Of a stretch of DNA of 64,000 bases, positions 8,980-16,794 are shown one piece after another. This DNA comes from Ga0077555 sp050187415 (GTDB lineage: Bacteria; Pseudomonadota; Alphaproteobacteria; Rhizobiales; Hyphomicrobiaceae): NCBI GenBank assembly GCA_050187415.1, contig JBFWXN010000003.1, positions 62,001 to 126,000 on the forward strand. Reading direction: 5' to 3'. The notes under the pieces are model-generated. The model did not search any database. It was not told the DNA's origin and worked only from the letters and a program-made list of their open reading frames with translations. Every line of letters begins with the position of its first letter. Position 1 is the stretch's first letter. Made by a program: the position numbers and the translations under genes.

Positions 8980-9822
8980 TTAGTTTCGCCGCTGCGTCAC
9001 GGCTTCGCCCCCGGCAACCACCTCCAGAAGCTCCGCGGTGATCGCTTCCTGTCGTGACTGGTGGCTGCGGCGGGTGAGGTCGTCCAGCTTGCTGGCCGCA
9101 TTGCGACTGGCCGACTGCATGATCTGTAGGCGAGCCGCATTTTCGCTAGCGAAAGATTCGGCGAGCACCAGAACCAGCTCGGCCAGCAGCAACTCGCCGA
9201 CCAGGCGCTTGAGCAGCAGCATGGGTGGGAGGTGATGCAAGGGGGCGGCATGATTGAAAGGTTGCGTTAGGTTTTCCGAGGGCAATGGCAGGATCTGCCG
9301 GAGCTCGGCGTCAAAGCTAGCGCCACCCTTGGAGTGGCCGTGAACGGCCCGAATGGTCTCGCTCTCTCCAAGCTTCGCGGCCAGCCGGCGGGCCGTTTCC
9401 GGAATGCCATCGACGTGGGTCGCCATCGGCATCGTCCACGCGGGCGTGATGCCGTGCTCCCTGGCGATGGAGCTTCCCCTCCGGCCAATGACAGCGACCT
9501 CGTCGCCCGGCACGACCGCTGAGCGGGCCCGTTCGAGCAGCGTCCGGTTGAAGGCACCAGCAAAGCCATGCTCGGAGCAGATCACGATGAGCACTGAGCT
9601 GGGGCGGCCGTCGTCGAGCCGGGGCGCCGCACGTCCCCCGTTCTGCAGTGCCGCGGCATCAGCGATTGCCCGCTCGATGGCCTCGGTGTAGGCCCGTGCG
9701 CTCGCGAGAGCCGTTTGGGCCGCCTGCACCCGCGATGCGGCAAGGGTCTGCATGGCCGTGAAGAGATCCCGCAGCTCCCCGAGGCTGGCCATGCGTGCTT
9801 CCAGGCGCGCCACGTCATCCAT
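8980..9822 (-). CDS. atpG: N-type ATPase gamma subunit
   Basis: Central rotor shaft of the F1 sector. The N-terminal helix (ARMASLGELRDLFTAMQTLA, then ASRVQAAQ) and C-terminal helix (RLQIMQSASRNAASKLDDL) of the antiparallel coiled coil are recognisable. Between them is the Rossmann-like middle domain (SSVLIVICSEHGFAGAFNRT). 280 residues. The sequence is divergent from canonical gamma, as expected for the N-ATPase clade. Last gene of the operon; it overlaps atpA by 8 bases (ATGGATGA). Confidence 0.9.
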   Translation of the reverse strand: MDDVARLEARMASLGELRDLFTAMQTLAASRVQAAQTALASARAYTEAIERAIADAAALQNGGRAAPRLDDGRPSSVLIVICSEHGFAGAFNRTLLERARSAVVPGDEVAVIGRRGSSIAREHGITPAWTMPMATHVDGIPETARRLAAKLGESETIRAVHGHSKGGASFDAELRQILPLPSENLTQPFNHAAPLHHLPPMLLLKRLVGELLLAELVLVLAESFASENAARLQIMQSASRNAASKLDDLTRRSHQSRQEAITAELLEVVAGGEAVTQRRN

Positions 9823-11365
9823 CTTGGGCTCCGCGGGAATTTCTTTCCGAAGCGAGTTTCGCGATCAGGCGATCCACGACAACCAGCAGATCGCGATGCG
9901 CGTCGTCGCTAAGCACGCGGTCGCTTTCGATGCGCGCGACGATTTGCGGCGAAGAGCTTTCGAGATAACCGGGAAGCTCTGTCTTGAATTGCTCGACGGC
10001 GTCCTCGGCCAAATCATCGAGCTTGCCCTCCGTCACGGCCAGTAGAAGTGCGACCTGGCTCGCGAGGGGCCTTGGTTCGAGCTGGGGCTGGGCGAGGACG
10101 GCGCGAATCCGTCGTCCGTGAGCGATGCGCCTGCTCGTGCGCTCGTCGAGCATGGCACCGAAACGCGTGAATACCTCGAGCTCGACGAACTGGGCGTAGT
10201 CGAGCTTCAACCGTCCGACCGCCCGTTTCAGAGCAGGGGCCTGCGTCTTGGCTCCCACCCTCGACACACTCAGGCCCACGTTCACGGCCGGCTTCTGACC
10301 TTCGTAGAAAAGTTTTGGCTCGAAGTAGACCTGACCGTCCGTGATCGAGATGAGGTTGGTGGGAACATAGGCGCTCAGGTTTCCTGCCTGGGTCTCGACG
10401 ATCGGCAGCGCAGTGAGCGAACCGCCGCCCCTCTCTGGAGAGAGCTTGGCCGCACGCTCGAGTAGACGGGAATGGATGTAGAAGATGTCGCCGGGATAGG
10501 CCTCCCGCCCGGGCGGACGCCGCAACAGCAAGGACAACTCGCGATAGACGATGGCGTGTTTCGATAGATCATCGAGGATCAGCAATGCATGCTGGCCCCT
10601 GTCGCGGAAGTGCTCAGCCATCGTGCAGGCAGCGTAAGGAACCAGCCACTGCGCACCCGGTGCGGCACTGGACTCGCCAACGACAATGATCGTGCGCTCT
10701 CTGGATCCGTGCCTGGTGATGGCCTCCACCACATGCTCGCTGGTGGTGCTCTTCTGGCCGATCAGCGCGTAGATGCAGACGACGTCGCTTCGCCGTTGAT
10801 TGATCACGGCGTCGACCGCGAGGGCTGTCTTTCCTGTCTTCCGGTCTCCCAGCAGCAAAGCCCGTTGCCCACGTCCCAGCGGGATCATGGCATCGACGAC
10901 GGTGACCCCGGTCATGAGCGGCTCGGTGATCAGGTCCCGATCGAGGATGCCGGGCGCCGGCCGTTCCACGGGATCATGCCGTGTTGCCTGTATTGGCGGA
11001 CCTCCGTCGAGCGGCCGCCCAAGCGCGTCGACGACCCGGCCGAGCAGTCCCTCTCCGACCGGAACGCGAGCCACCTCGCCGGTCCCGCCTACCCTGGTGC
11101 CGGCGATGATGCCCTCGCCGGCTTCGAGGATCACGCAATCAACGCTGTCATGGTCGATCGAGAGAGCGAGACCGACCGAGCCGTCGTCGAACGAGAGCAG
11201 CTCGCCAAGGCGGGTCAACGGAAGTCCGGCGACAGAGGCGACCGCGTCGCCGCAACGCGTCACACGCCCGATGTGCTCGATGCTTGCTCCGAACTCTATC
11301 GCGCCGAGAATGCGGGGTACCGCCTTGCCGAGCCAGTCACGGATCATGTCATGAGAGGTCGGCAT
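9815..11365 (-). CDS. atpA: N-type ATPase alpha subunit
   Basis: Non-catalytic nucleotide-binding subunit of the F1 hexamer, 516 residues. It has the P-loop GDRKTGKT, the QKSTTSEHVV region, LLILDDLSKHA (Walker B) and the arginine finger in VGLSVSRVGAKTQ. It is slightly longer than typical alpha at the N-terminus and ends with an unusual Arg/Asn-rich tail. It overlaps atpF by 17 bases, so translation is probably coupled. Confidence 0.95.
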   Translation of the reverse strand: MPTSHDMIRDWLGKAVPRILGAIEFGASIEHIGRVTRCGDAVASVAGLPLTRLGELLSFDDGSVGLALSIDHDSVDCVILEAGEGIIAGTRVGGTGEVARVPVGEGLLGRVVDALGRPLDGGPPIQATRHDPVERPAPGILDRDLITEPLMTGVTVVDAMIPLGRGQRALLLGDRKTGKTALAVDAVINQRRSDVVCIYALIGQKSTTSEHVVEAITRHGSRERTIIVVGESSAAPGAQWLVPYAACTMAEHFRDRGQHALLILDDLSKHAIVYRELSLLLRRPPGREAYPGDIFYIHSRLLERAAKLSPERGGGSLTALPIVETQAGNLSAYVPTNLISITDGQVYFEPKLFYEGQKPAVNVGLSVSRVGAKTQAPALKRAVGRLKLDYAQFVELEVFTRFGAMLDERTSRRIAHGRRIRAVLAQPQLEPRPLASQVALLLAVTEGKLDDLAEDAVEQFKTELPGYLESSSPQIVARIESDRVLSDDAHRDLLVVVDRLIAKLASERNSRGAQDG

Positions 11366-12113
11366 GCTGGCCCCGCTGCAATGCCGCTCTGGCGCGCTTC
11401 AATTGGTCCGACCAGCTGGTGCGCACAACCGTGTGCGGCAGGCGCAGCTCGGCGCCGCCGATGAGATCCGGCTCATGGGCGAAGCCCATCTCGAGAGGGT
11501 GGCTCAGGATGCTCTCGAGTCTCTCCTTCCAGACAATCCGGTCCTCGGGGCTGAGAGCGCACGCCGTGACGACATCGAGACAGGCTCCGTTGGCTGCAAT
11601 CTCGGCATCGAGGCGGCGGCGCTCGGCCGGGTCCATCTGCCTCACATCAGCCTCGAGTCGGGCGAGCACGGCTTCGCTGGGAACCGACGGTGACATGTCG
11701 GCGAGCAGTTTCCCCGCCAGTGTCGTGGCCAGTTCGACGACATCCTTGCGCAAGCTTTCGAGTCCGTCCGCCTTTTCACGCTCGATTTCCTGACTGGCGG
11801 CCTCGATGCTCGCCGCAGCAGCTGTTTCGGCATCCTCGATGATCTTCTTCCGCTCGGCGTCGATCGTGCTGTGCGCATTCTCGAGTGCCTGGTTGCGTTC
11901 GTTCTCAATGTCGGAAAGAGCCCGCTCGTAGCGGGATTTCAGGGCTTCGGCCTCTTCCCTGGTCTTTGCCGCAGCTGCCTCCGTCTCTCGTTCCAGACGT
12001 CGGCGCTTCTCCACGACCTCTTGCACGGGACGATAGAGAAACCGCTGCAACAGCCAGACCAGAATGAGAAAGTTCAGGCCCTGGATCGCCAGTGTCCACC
12101 AGCTTATCTGCAT
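11349..12113 (-). CDS. atpF: N-type ATPase b subunit with a delta-like C-terminal domain
   Basis: Peripheral stalk subunit, 254 residues against about 160 for an ordinary b. Residues 5-22 form the membrane helix and about 28-140 a charged coiled coil. From about 145 the sequence changes character and finishes with EPDLIGGAELRLPHTVVR and a final amphipathic helix. This resembles the C-terminal part of the delta subunit/OSCP (PSLIGGVVxRIGDxVxD-like). N-ATPase operons lack atpH, so this tail may replace delta. The start at 12113, two bases after the atpE stop, gives the usual short N-terminus; reading further upstream would run through atpE. Confidence 0.88.
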   Translation of the reverse strand: MQISWWTLAIQGLNFLILVWLLQRFLYRPVQEVVEKRRRLERETEAAAAKTREEAEALKSRYERALSDIENERNQALENAHSTIDAERKKIIEDAETAAAASIEAASQEIEREKADGLESLRKDVVELATTLAGKLLADMSPSVPSEAVLARLEADVRQMDPAERRRLDAEIAANGACLDVVTACALSPEDRIVWKERLESILSHPLEMGFAHEPDLIGGAELRLPHTVVRTSWSDQLKRARAALQRGQHADLS

Positions 12114-12115
12114 GG

Positions 12116-12358
12116 TCACTTCACGAATGGGTTTGCGTAGAGCAGCAGGAGCGCGATGACTAGGCAGTAGATGGCCATGGTCTCGATCATGGCCAGGCCC
12201 ACGAACAGAGTGCGCGAGATGACGCCAGCCGATTCCGGCTGGCGTGCGATCGCCTCCATGGCAGCTGCAATGGCCCGCCCTTCGCTGATTGCCGGGCCGA
12301 TCGCGCCGAAGCAGACCGCGACGACGGCACCGATAATGCTCACTGCGTGAAGGTCCAT
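12116..12358 (-). CDS. atpE: N-type ATPase c subunit (rotor ring)
   Basis: 80-residue helical hairpin that forms the ion-carrying ring. Helix 1 carries Glu26 (PAISEGRA) and helix 2 carries Glu59-Thr60 and Tyr64 (AMIETMAIY); the loop is ARQPE. Aligned on the carboxylate of the Na+-binding Ilyobacter ring (Gln32, Glu65, Ser66, Tyr70), these fall on the same positions, with Glu replacing Gln32. That set is compatible with Na+, but the related Burkholderia N-ATPase ring was reported to be proton specific. The ion therefore cannot be decided from sequence. Confidence 0.95.
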   Translation of the reverse strand: MDLHAVSIIGAVVAVCFGAIGPAISEGRAIAAAMEAIARQPESAGVISRTLFVGLAMIETMAIYCLVIALLLLYANPFVK

Positions 12359-12367
12359 GGTTCCCTC

Positions 12368-13039
12368 TCACTCGACCGAAATTGATCCCGCCGCGGCGCC
12401 AACGTAGACCGAAGCGAGCACCGTGAAGATGTAGGCCTGAATGAGACCGATCAGGATGCCGAGCAGCAGGAACGGTATCGGAACGAGGAGACCGGCAAGC
12501 ACGGCGATGATGGTCAGCACCAGCTCATGGCTCATCATGTTACCGAACAGACGGACCATCAGCGACAAGGTGCGCGTCAGCTCTGCCAGCACATTGAGCG
12601 GCGTCAAGATGATGCTCGGCTGGGTGTAGTGCCGGAGGTAATCCCACCAGCCGCGGGCGCGGACGCCGTAGTAGTGTGTCGATAGGAAAACAATCATTGC
12701 GAGGGCCGCAGGTGTTTCGAGCTGGGCGGTCGGAGCCTTGGCGCCCGGGACAGCGGCGGAAAGATTGGCGCATACTAGAAAGAGAAACAGCGTCGCGAGC
12801 ATCGGGATGAACGGCGCGTTGGGCTTGCCGACGATCTGATGCACCTGATCCGTGATGGCCTCGACGACGACCTCGAGGATCGTCTGTAGCCCGTTCCCCT
12901 CGCCGGCTTGGCGCCGCATTCCCAGCCAGCAGACGAGAACCATGCCCGCCATGATGGTCCAGGTTGTCACAACGGCATGGGCAATCGGCACTGGCCCGAT
13001 GTGGAACAGTATGTCGGCATGCAACGGGTTGGCGTCCAT
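12368..13039 (-). CDS. atpB: N-type ATPase a subunit
   Basis: Membrane stator that forms the ion half-channels, 223 residues. The essential arginine lies in SLMVRLFGNMMSHELVL, followed by IAVLAGLLVPIPFLLLGI and the last helix LIQAYIFTVLASVYVG. This is short for subunit a (E. coli has 271), typical of the N-type. The start at 13039 is taken from the N-terminus MDANPLHADILFHIGPVPI and its position two bases after the atpR stop. The longer open frame upstream overlaps atpR and is not coding. Confidence 0.93.
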   Translation of the reverse strand: MDANPLHADILFHIGPVPIAHAVVTTWTIMAGMVLVCWLGMRRQAGEGNGLQTILEVVVEAITDQVHQIVGKPNAPFIPMLATLFLFLVCANLSAAVPGAKAPTAQLETPAALAMIVFLSTHYYGVRARGWWDYLRHYTQPSIILTPLNVLAELTRTLSLMVRLFGNMMSHELVLTIIAVLAGLLVPIPFLLLGILIGLIQAYIFTVLASVYVGAAAGSISVE

Positions 13040-13041
13040 GC

Positions 13042-13329
13042 TCACGAGTTCCTCGCAACGGCCAGCATAAGTTGGCGGGTGACCGCGAACCCGACTAGGC
13101 CGGCCACGGCAGCGACTGGGCTCCAGCTCATAAGCGCCATAAAGAGACCGACCACCGCCGAGATGCGAAAAGCGGAGCCTGCCAGGGTGACGCCAAGGCC
13201 AGGCGCATTGGACCCAAGCCGTACGACCGACCTGCGCAACAGCTTGAAATAGGCCAGTCCCAGTGCGAAGCCAGATAGGGTTCCGACGGCGACAAAGGCG
13301 ACCTGGCTCCACATTGCAGCATTCGACAT
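13042..13329 (-). CDS. atpR: N-ATPase AtpR subunit
   Basis: 95-residue protein with three predicted membrane helices (about 8-30, 45-67 and 70-90), matching the AtpR family found only in N-ATPase operons. Arg55 (SAFRISAVV) falls inside helix 2 and Arg85 near the end of helix 3. Buried arginines have been proposed to meet the extra carboxylate of the c subunit; here they would face Glu26, which is inference. The ATG at 13329 overlaps the atpQ stop (TGATG). Confidence 0.88.
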   Translation of the reverse strand: MSNAAMWSQVAFVAVGTLSGFALGLAYFKLLRRSVVRLGSNAPGLGVTLAGSAFRISAVVGLFMALMSWSPVAAVAGLVGFAVTRQLMLAVARNS

Positions 13330-13610
13330 CAGTCTTTTCCCGCACGTTGCCAGGCCAGATAGCCCCCGAATGCCGCGCCCAGCATGATCAGTGCCCCGCT
13401 CCAGAAGATCCCAGTGCCAAAAATTGTATCGAGCCACTTGCCGACGAGGATTCCGAGAAGGATCGGCGCGACCACGAGCCAGCCCAGGGCTCCGATCATC
13501 GACAGGTTGCGCCAGACCGGTCGCTCACCGCTTCTCCGCCAATCTTCGCGGCGCTGCTCCCGAAGTTTGACAGCCTCGCTCATACCGTTTGGTTTATCTT
13601 CGCCACTCAT
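13329..13610 (-). CDS. atpQ: N-ATPase AtpQ subunit (AtpI-like small membrane protein)
   Basis: 93 residues: a charged N-terminal region of about 36 residues (LREQRREDWRR) followed by a glycine-rich pair of membrane helices (IGALGWLVVAPILLGILVGK, then GIFWSGALIMLGAAFGGYLA). It belongs to the ATPase gene 1/AtpQ family, thought to assist ring assembly or Mg2+/Ca2+ handling. It is the third gene of the operon. Its ATG overlaps the atpC stop by four bases (ATGA). Confidence 0.88.
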   Translation of the reverse strand: MSGEDKPNGMSEAVKLREQRREDWRRSGERPVWRNLSMIGALGWLVVAPILLGILVGKWLDTIFGTGIFWSGALIMLGAAFGGYLAWQRAGKD

Positions 13611-14080
13611 CCGAGGCTGCCTTGCGAAAATTCGTCGCTCTCGCGTTGGACTGCCGGCCCGGTGGCGGAAGTCCGGCTGAGATGTCCGCTGCCCGTTGCG
13701 AGGTAGCGCTGGATCTGCCGCATTGTGGCAAGCTCGAGCCTCGTTCCGGACAAGCGTGTCGCGGCCTCCTGTTCCTCGGCCTTCTTCATCTGGTCGAGAA
13801 CGGCAGCGCCGAGCCTGTCGAGCGTTTCCTCTGTCACCGCCTGCCGCGTCACGATCGAGATCTGATCGCCTTCGTGCACGCTCAACACGCCTCCGCGGAC
13901 CGCAACATGATGCTCTTTGCCGTGGTTATGCCAGGTGACGACCGAGACCGACAACGTGGTCAGGAAGTCGGCATGGCCGGGCAGGATGCCGAAGGCTCCC
14001 GTCTCGTCCTCGGCGCGCACGCGGGTGACGTCCGACGTATCGACGACGGTAGCCAAGGGGGTGGTGATGAGGAGCCTCAT
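13607..14080 (-). CDS. atpC: N-type ATPase epsilon subunit
   Basis: 157 residues. The N-terminal beta sandwich (LLITTPLATVV, then GAFGILPGHADFLTTLSVSV) is the rotor-binding domain, and a helical C-terminal region follows. The final ~25 residues are Ser/Gly-rich and not conserved. In canonical operons atpC is last; here it is second, directly after atpD, which is diagnostic of the N-type order. Overlaps atpD by 4 bases. Confidence 0.92.
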   Translation of the reverse strand: MRLLITTPLATVVDTSDVTRVRAEDETGAFGILPGHADFLTTLSVSVVTWHNHGKEHHVAVRGGVLSVHEGDQISIVTRQAVTEETLDRLGAAVLDQMKKAEEQEAATRLSGTRLELATMRQIQRYLATGSGHLSRTSATGPAVQRESDEFSQGSLG

Positions 14081-15534
14081 CTGCGCGCTCCACTAGTCTC
14101 GGCAGGTGCCTTCGAAGTCGAGGGCAATGCGCCGATCATATAGAGATCCTCCTCCGCCAGGGCGTCGGCGCCTCCGTCGAGTATCGCCCTGCAGCCGGCG
14201 AGCGTATCGGCCAGCGGCACCGACACGCCCTCGCTCCCCGTGAACTGTGCGGTGACCTGGAAGGGTTGCGTCAGGAAACGGATCAGCCGGCGTGCGCGCT
14301 GCACTGCCTGGCGATCCGATGCGCTCAACTCGTCCATTCCGAGCAGCGAGATGATTTCCTGCAATTCGCGATACCGCTCGATCAGCCCGCGCACGTCCTC
14401 GGCGATCCGGTAGTGGGCTCCACCCACCAGCTGCGGATCGAGCAGAACCGATGTTGACGCCAATGGATCAACAGCAGGATAGAGACCTTCGCTGGCCATC
14501 TGGCGGCTAAGGACGATGGACGCGTCCAGATGCGTGAAGGTCTGGGTGACGGCGGGGTCGGTGAAATCGTCGGCCGGAACGTAGACGGCCTGGATCGAAG
14601 TGATCGCGGCGTTCCTGACTGATGCGATGCGCTCCTCGAGCTCGGCGATCTCGCTGGCAAGCGTCGGCTGATAGCCGAGACGGGAGGGCATACGCCCCAG
14701 CAAGCCCGACACCTCGCCGCCGGCCTGCGCAAAGCGGAAGACATTGTCGATCATCAACAGCACGTCCCGTTGCATCCTGTCGCGAAAATGCTCGGCGATC
14801 GCCAGCGCCGTCATGCCGACGCGCCAGCGCGCTCCCGGGGGCTCGTTCATCTGCCCGAAGACGAGTGCCGTGTCGCGAATCACACCGGATTGCTGCAGCT
14901 CCAACCACAGCTCATGGCCTTCTCGGGTCCGCTCGCCGATCCCTGCGAAGACCGAGGTGCCGGAGTAGGCATCCACGGTGGTCCGAATCAACTCCATGAT
15001 GAGCACGGTCTTGCCCACACCAGCTCCGCCAAACATCGCCGCCTTGCCGCCACGCGCCAGCGGCGCCAGGAGATCGATGACTTTGATCCCAGTGTGGAAG
15101 AGCGTCCGGTCGGCTGACTGAGACGCAAGTGCCGGAGGCCGGCGGTGGATCGGGGATCGCTCAGTCGCAGCAGGAAAAGCACCCTTTCCGTCGACTGGGT
15201 CTCCCACGACATCGATCATGCGTCCGAGCATGGCCTCACCAACCGGAACGCAGATGGGAGCACCGGAATCGACCGCGGTCGTGCCGCACTCGAGCCCCGT
15301 CGTCTCCTGCATCGCGACGCCGCGAACCCGCCGGTCGTCCAGGTGTTGGTGCACCTCGACCACCAGCCGGTGTGGTCCGTCCCAGCCGATCTCGATTGCG
15401 TTGTGGATCGCCGGCAGGGCCGTGTCCTGGAACGCGATGTCGACGACCGAACCGCTGATGGCGACAACTATGCCCGCTCGCTTGTCGGCGGTGGATGGCA
15501 TCGATTCGGAGCTACTGGCAGTTGACGATTGCAC
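14077..15534 (-). CDS. atpD: N-type ATPase catalytic beta subunit
   Basis: Catalytic ATPase subunit, 485 residues and first gene of the operon. The P-loop GGAGVGKT, the catalytic Glu in GIGERTREG, the Walker B LLMIDNVFRFAQAG and the VPADDFTDPA region are intact. The start is a GTG at 15534 with GGAGG six bases upstream; the next in-frame ATG (15501) has no such site. The opening ~18 residues are Ser/Thr-rich. An N-type complex is expected to hydrolyse ATP to export cations while the housekeeping F-ATPase, not in this window, makes ATP. Confidence 0.95.
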   Translation of the reverse strand: MQSSTASSSESMPSTADKRAGIVVAISGSVVDIAFQDTALPAIHNAIEIGWDGPHRLVVEVHQHLDDRRVRGVAMQETTGLECGTTAVDSGAPICVPVGEAMLGRMIDVVGDPVDGKGAFPAATERSPIHRRPPALASQSADRTLFHTGIKVIDLLAPLARGGKAAMFGGAGVGKTVLIMELIRTTVDAYSGTSVFAGIGERTREGHELWLELQQSGVIRDTALVFGQMNEPPGARWRVGMTALAIAEHFRDRMQRDVLLMIDNVFRFAQAGGEVSGLLGRMPSRLGYQPTLASEIAELEERIASVRNAAITSIQAVYVPADDFTDPAVTQTFTHLDASIVLSRQMASEGLYPAVDPLASTSVLLDPQLVGGAHYRIAEDVRGLIERYRELQEIISLLGMDELSASDRQAVQRARRLIRFLTQPFQVTAQFTGSEGVSVPLADTLAGCRAILDGGADALAEEDLYMIGALPSTSKAPAETSGARR

Positions 15535-15907
15535 GCCCGGCCTCCGACTTGGCTTTCGAGGAACGCAGGAGCATGAGCCGTCCTCTCCGGCAATAACACC
15601 GGCATCGCAACGGAAGACGGACAGGCCGGCGCCTTGCCATACCTCACCTCCCGGCTTGCTTCCGAAGACGAGCCCAGTTCGTCTCCATACGAGATTTATA
15701 TGATGATTGAATCTTCGTTATTGCACCATGACCGCCATCAATTCGACCCGCTCCGGGATCTCATGGTCTTGCGCTGCGTTGCCTCCAGCGGGAAATGACG
15801 CAGCGAAAGCGGACTGTCCGCTTTCCAGTGAGTTTGGGCCTACCGCGACCGGCGACGCGCAGAGCGGCGCCGACCAAGTCCGAAATCGGAGGGACCGCGT
15901 CAACGGA
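15535..15907. other. Non-coding stretch between the atp operon and an integrase remnant
   Basis: About 370 bases with no convincing gene. It should contain the promoter of the N-ATPase operon. An AT-rich patch around 15692-15720 holds a TATAAA on the minus strand, but no -35 of quality stands at the right distance. A near-perfect palindrome lies at 15805-15825. Confidence 0.5.
15805..15825. repeat. Perfect 10-bp inverted repeat around one base
   Basis: Arms GAAAGCGGAC and GTCCGCTTTC around a central T. The AAAGCGGAC/GTCCGCTTT core is the type of palindrome that recurs in intergenic DNA of Bradyrhizobium-like genomes. A weaker relative (AGCGG-T-CCGCT) occurs near 6738-6748. It could be a repeat unit or a protein-binding site. 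Confidence 0.55.
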
Positions 15908-16261
15908 TCAGATGTCGATCTTCTTCGCGATCTCGATCGCATCATCGACCTCGATGCCGAGGTACCTCACCGCGCTTTCGCCGAGCAAAAGCTGGACCGC
16001 CCGGAGATTGCCTGTTCGGCGGTAGATCAGCACAGCTTTTGTCCGCCGCCGCGAGTGCGTGCCGAACTTCGCTGGATCGAGCCCGATGCTGGCTACCCAT
16101 TCCTGGACGAGCCGAGCATACTGCCGCGTGGTCAATCCGCCTCGATCACCACGACCTGCGAACAAGAACTGACCCGGCTTACGTCCCGTCAGGCGCAGGT
16201 ACTCGTCGAGCGCTTGCCGGGTCCGGTCAGTCAGCTCGAACCGAACCGGCCGACCGGTCAT
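15908..16261 (-). pseudogene. Tyrosine recombinase, broken
   Basis: 117 residues matching the C-terminal catalytic part of short rhizobial integrases: FELTDRTRQALDEYLRLTGR, ARLVQEWVASIGLDPAKFGT, VLIYRRTGNLRAVQLLLG, then VRYLGIEVDDA. Two catalytic features are damaged. The expected HSLRR reads HSRRR. The segment normally reading LLLGHxKIESTVRY reads LLLGESAVRY, consistent with an in-frame loss of about 12 bases including the catalytic His. The N-terminal part is absent, the open frame starting at a chance ATG inside the family's TGRPVRFEL. A second mark of a mobile element at the other side of the N-ATPase block. Confidence 0.75.
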
Positions 16262-16466
16262 TTCGTCGTGAATTTCTCAGCGCAGTCGCCGCAATCCGAA
16301 CCGCTAAGCCAAGCCCACAGCACAGCCGTCATGTGATTCCGGGGTCAACTTTCTCAAAGATGTGGTTGCTTCCAAGCTCCGGTTTCTCTTGAGCCGTGTC
16401 ATCGGCCGCTTCCAGCCCCCTTTTTCGTCGTACGACGCGGAACTCTCACATCCCGGAGCCCGTTCA

Positions 16467-16483
16467 ATACCTGAGTGGGGTAT
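16467..16483 (+). promoter_or_regulatory. CsoR/RcnR-type operator upstream of csoR
   Basis: A perfect inverted repeat, ATACC-N7-GGTAT, 11 bases before the csoR start. Spacing and end sequences equal the ATACC(n)GGTAT pseudo-palindromes bound by CsoR-family repressors. It points to autoregulation of the three-gene unit 16495-18051. In vitro binding would be needed to confirm it. Confidence 0.65.
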
Positions 16484-16494
16484 CGGAGCGGCTG

Positions 16495-16770
16495 ATGGCG
16501 GTCGATCGAAAGAAGACCAAGAAATCGCGCTTCACGCGCATTGCCGGGCAGGTGCAGGGCATCGCGCGGATGATCGATGAGGACCGCTACTGCATCGACA
16601 TCCTGCATCAGATCAAGGCGGTGAAGTCCGCTTTGAGCCGCGCCGAAAGCGAGGTGCTGCGGGACCATGCGGCGCAATGTGTCCGTGCAGCTATCGCTTC
16701 CGGTGACCGCGCCGATCAAACACGCAAGCTGGACGAGCTGGTCGACTTGTTCGAGCGCGCGAAGCGCTGA
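16495..16770 (+). CDS. csoR: CsoR-type metal-sensing transcriptional repressor
   Basis: 91-residue all-helical repressor of the CsoR/RcnR family. Cys33, His58 and Cys62 reproduce the Cys-His-Cys Cu(I) ligand set of M. tuberculosis CsoR (36/61/65), with identical spacings of 25 and 4. RcnR would need His at the last position, and FrmR has a different set. Start at 16495: GGAG lies six bases before it and the ATACC-N7-GGTAT operator is just upstream; longer in-frame starts would put the operator inside the gene. It leads a run of three same-strand genes that it probably represses in the absence of copper. Confidence 0.88.
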   Translation: MAVDRKKTKKSRFTRIAGQVQGIARMIDEDRYCIDILHQIKAVKSALSRAESEVLRDHAAQCVRAAIASGDRADQTRKLDELVDLFERAKR

Positions 16771-16794
16771 GGATGGAGCACTGAAAGACGCGAT

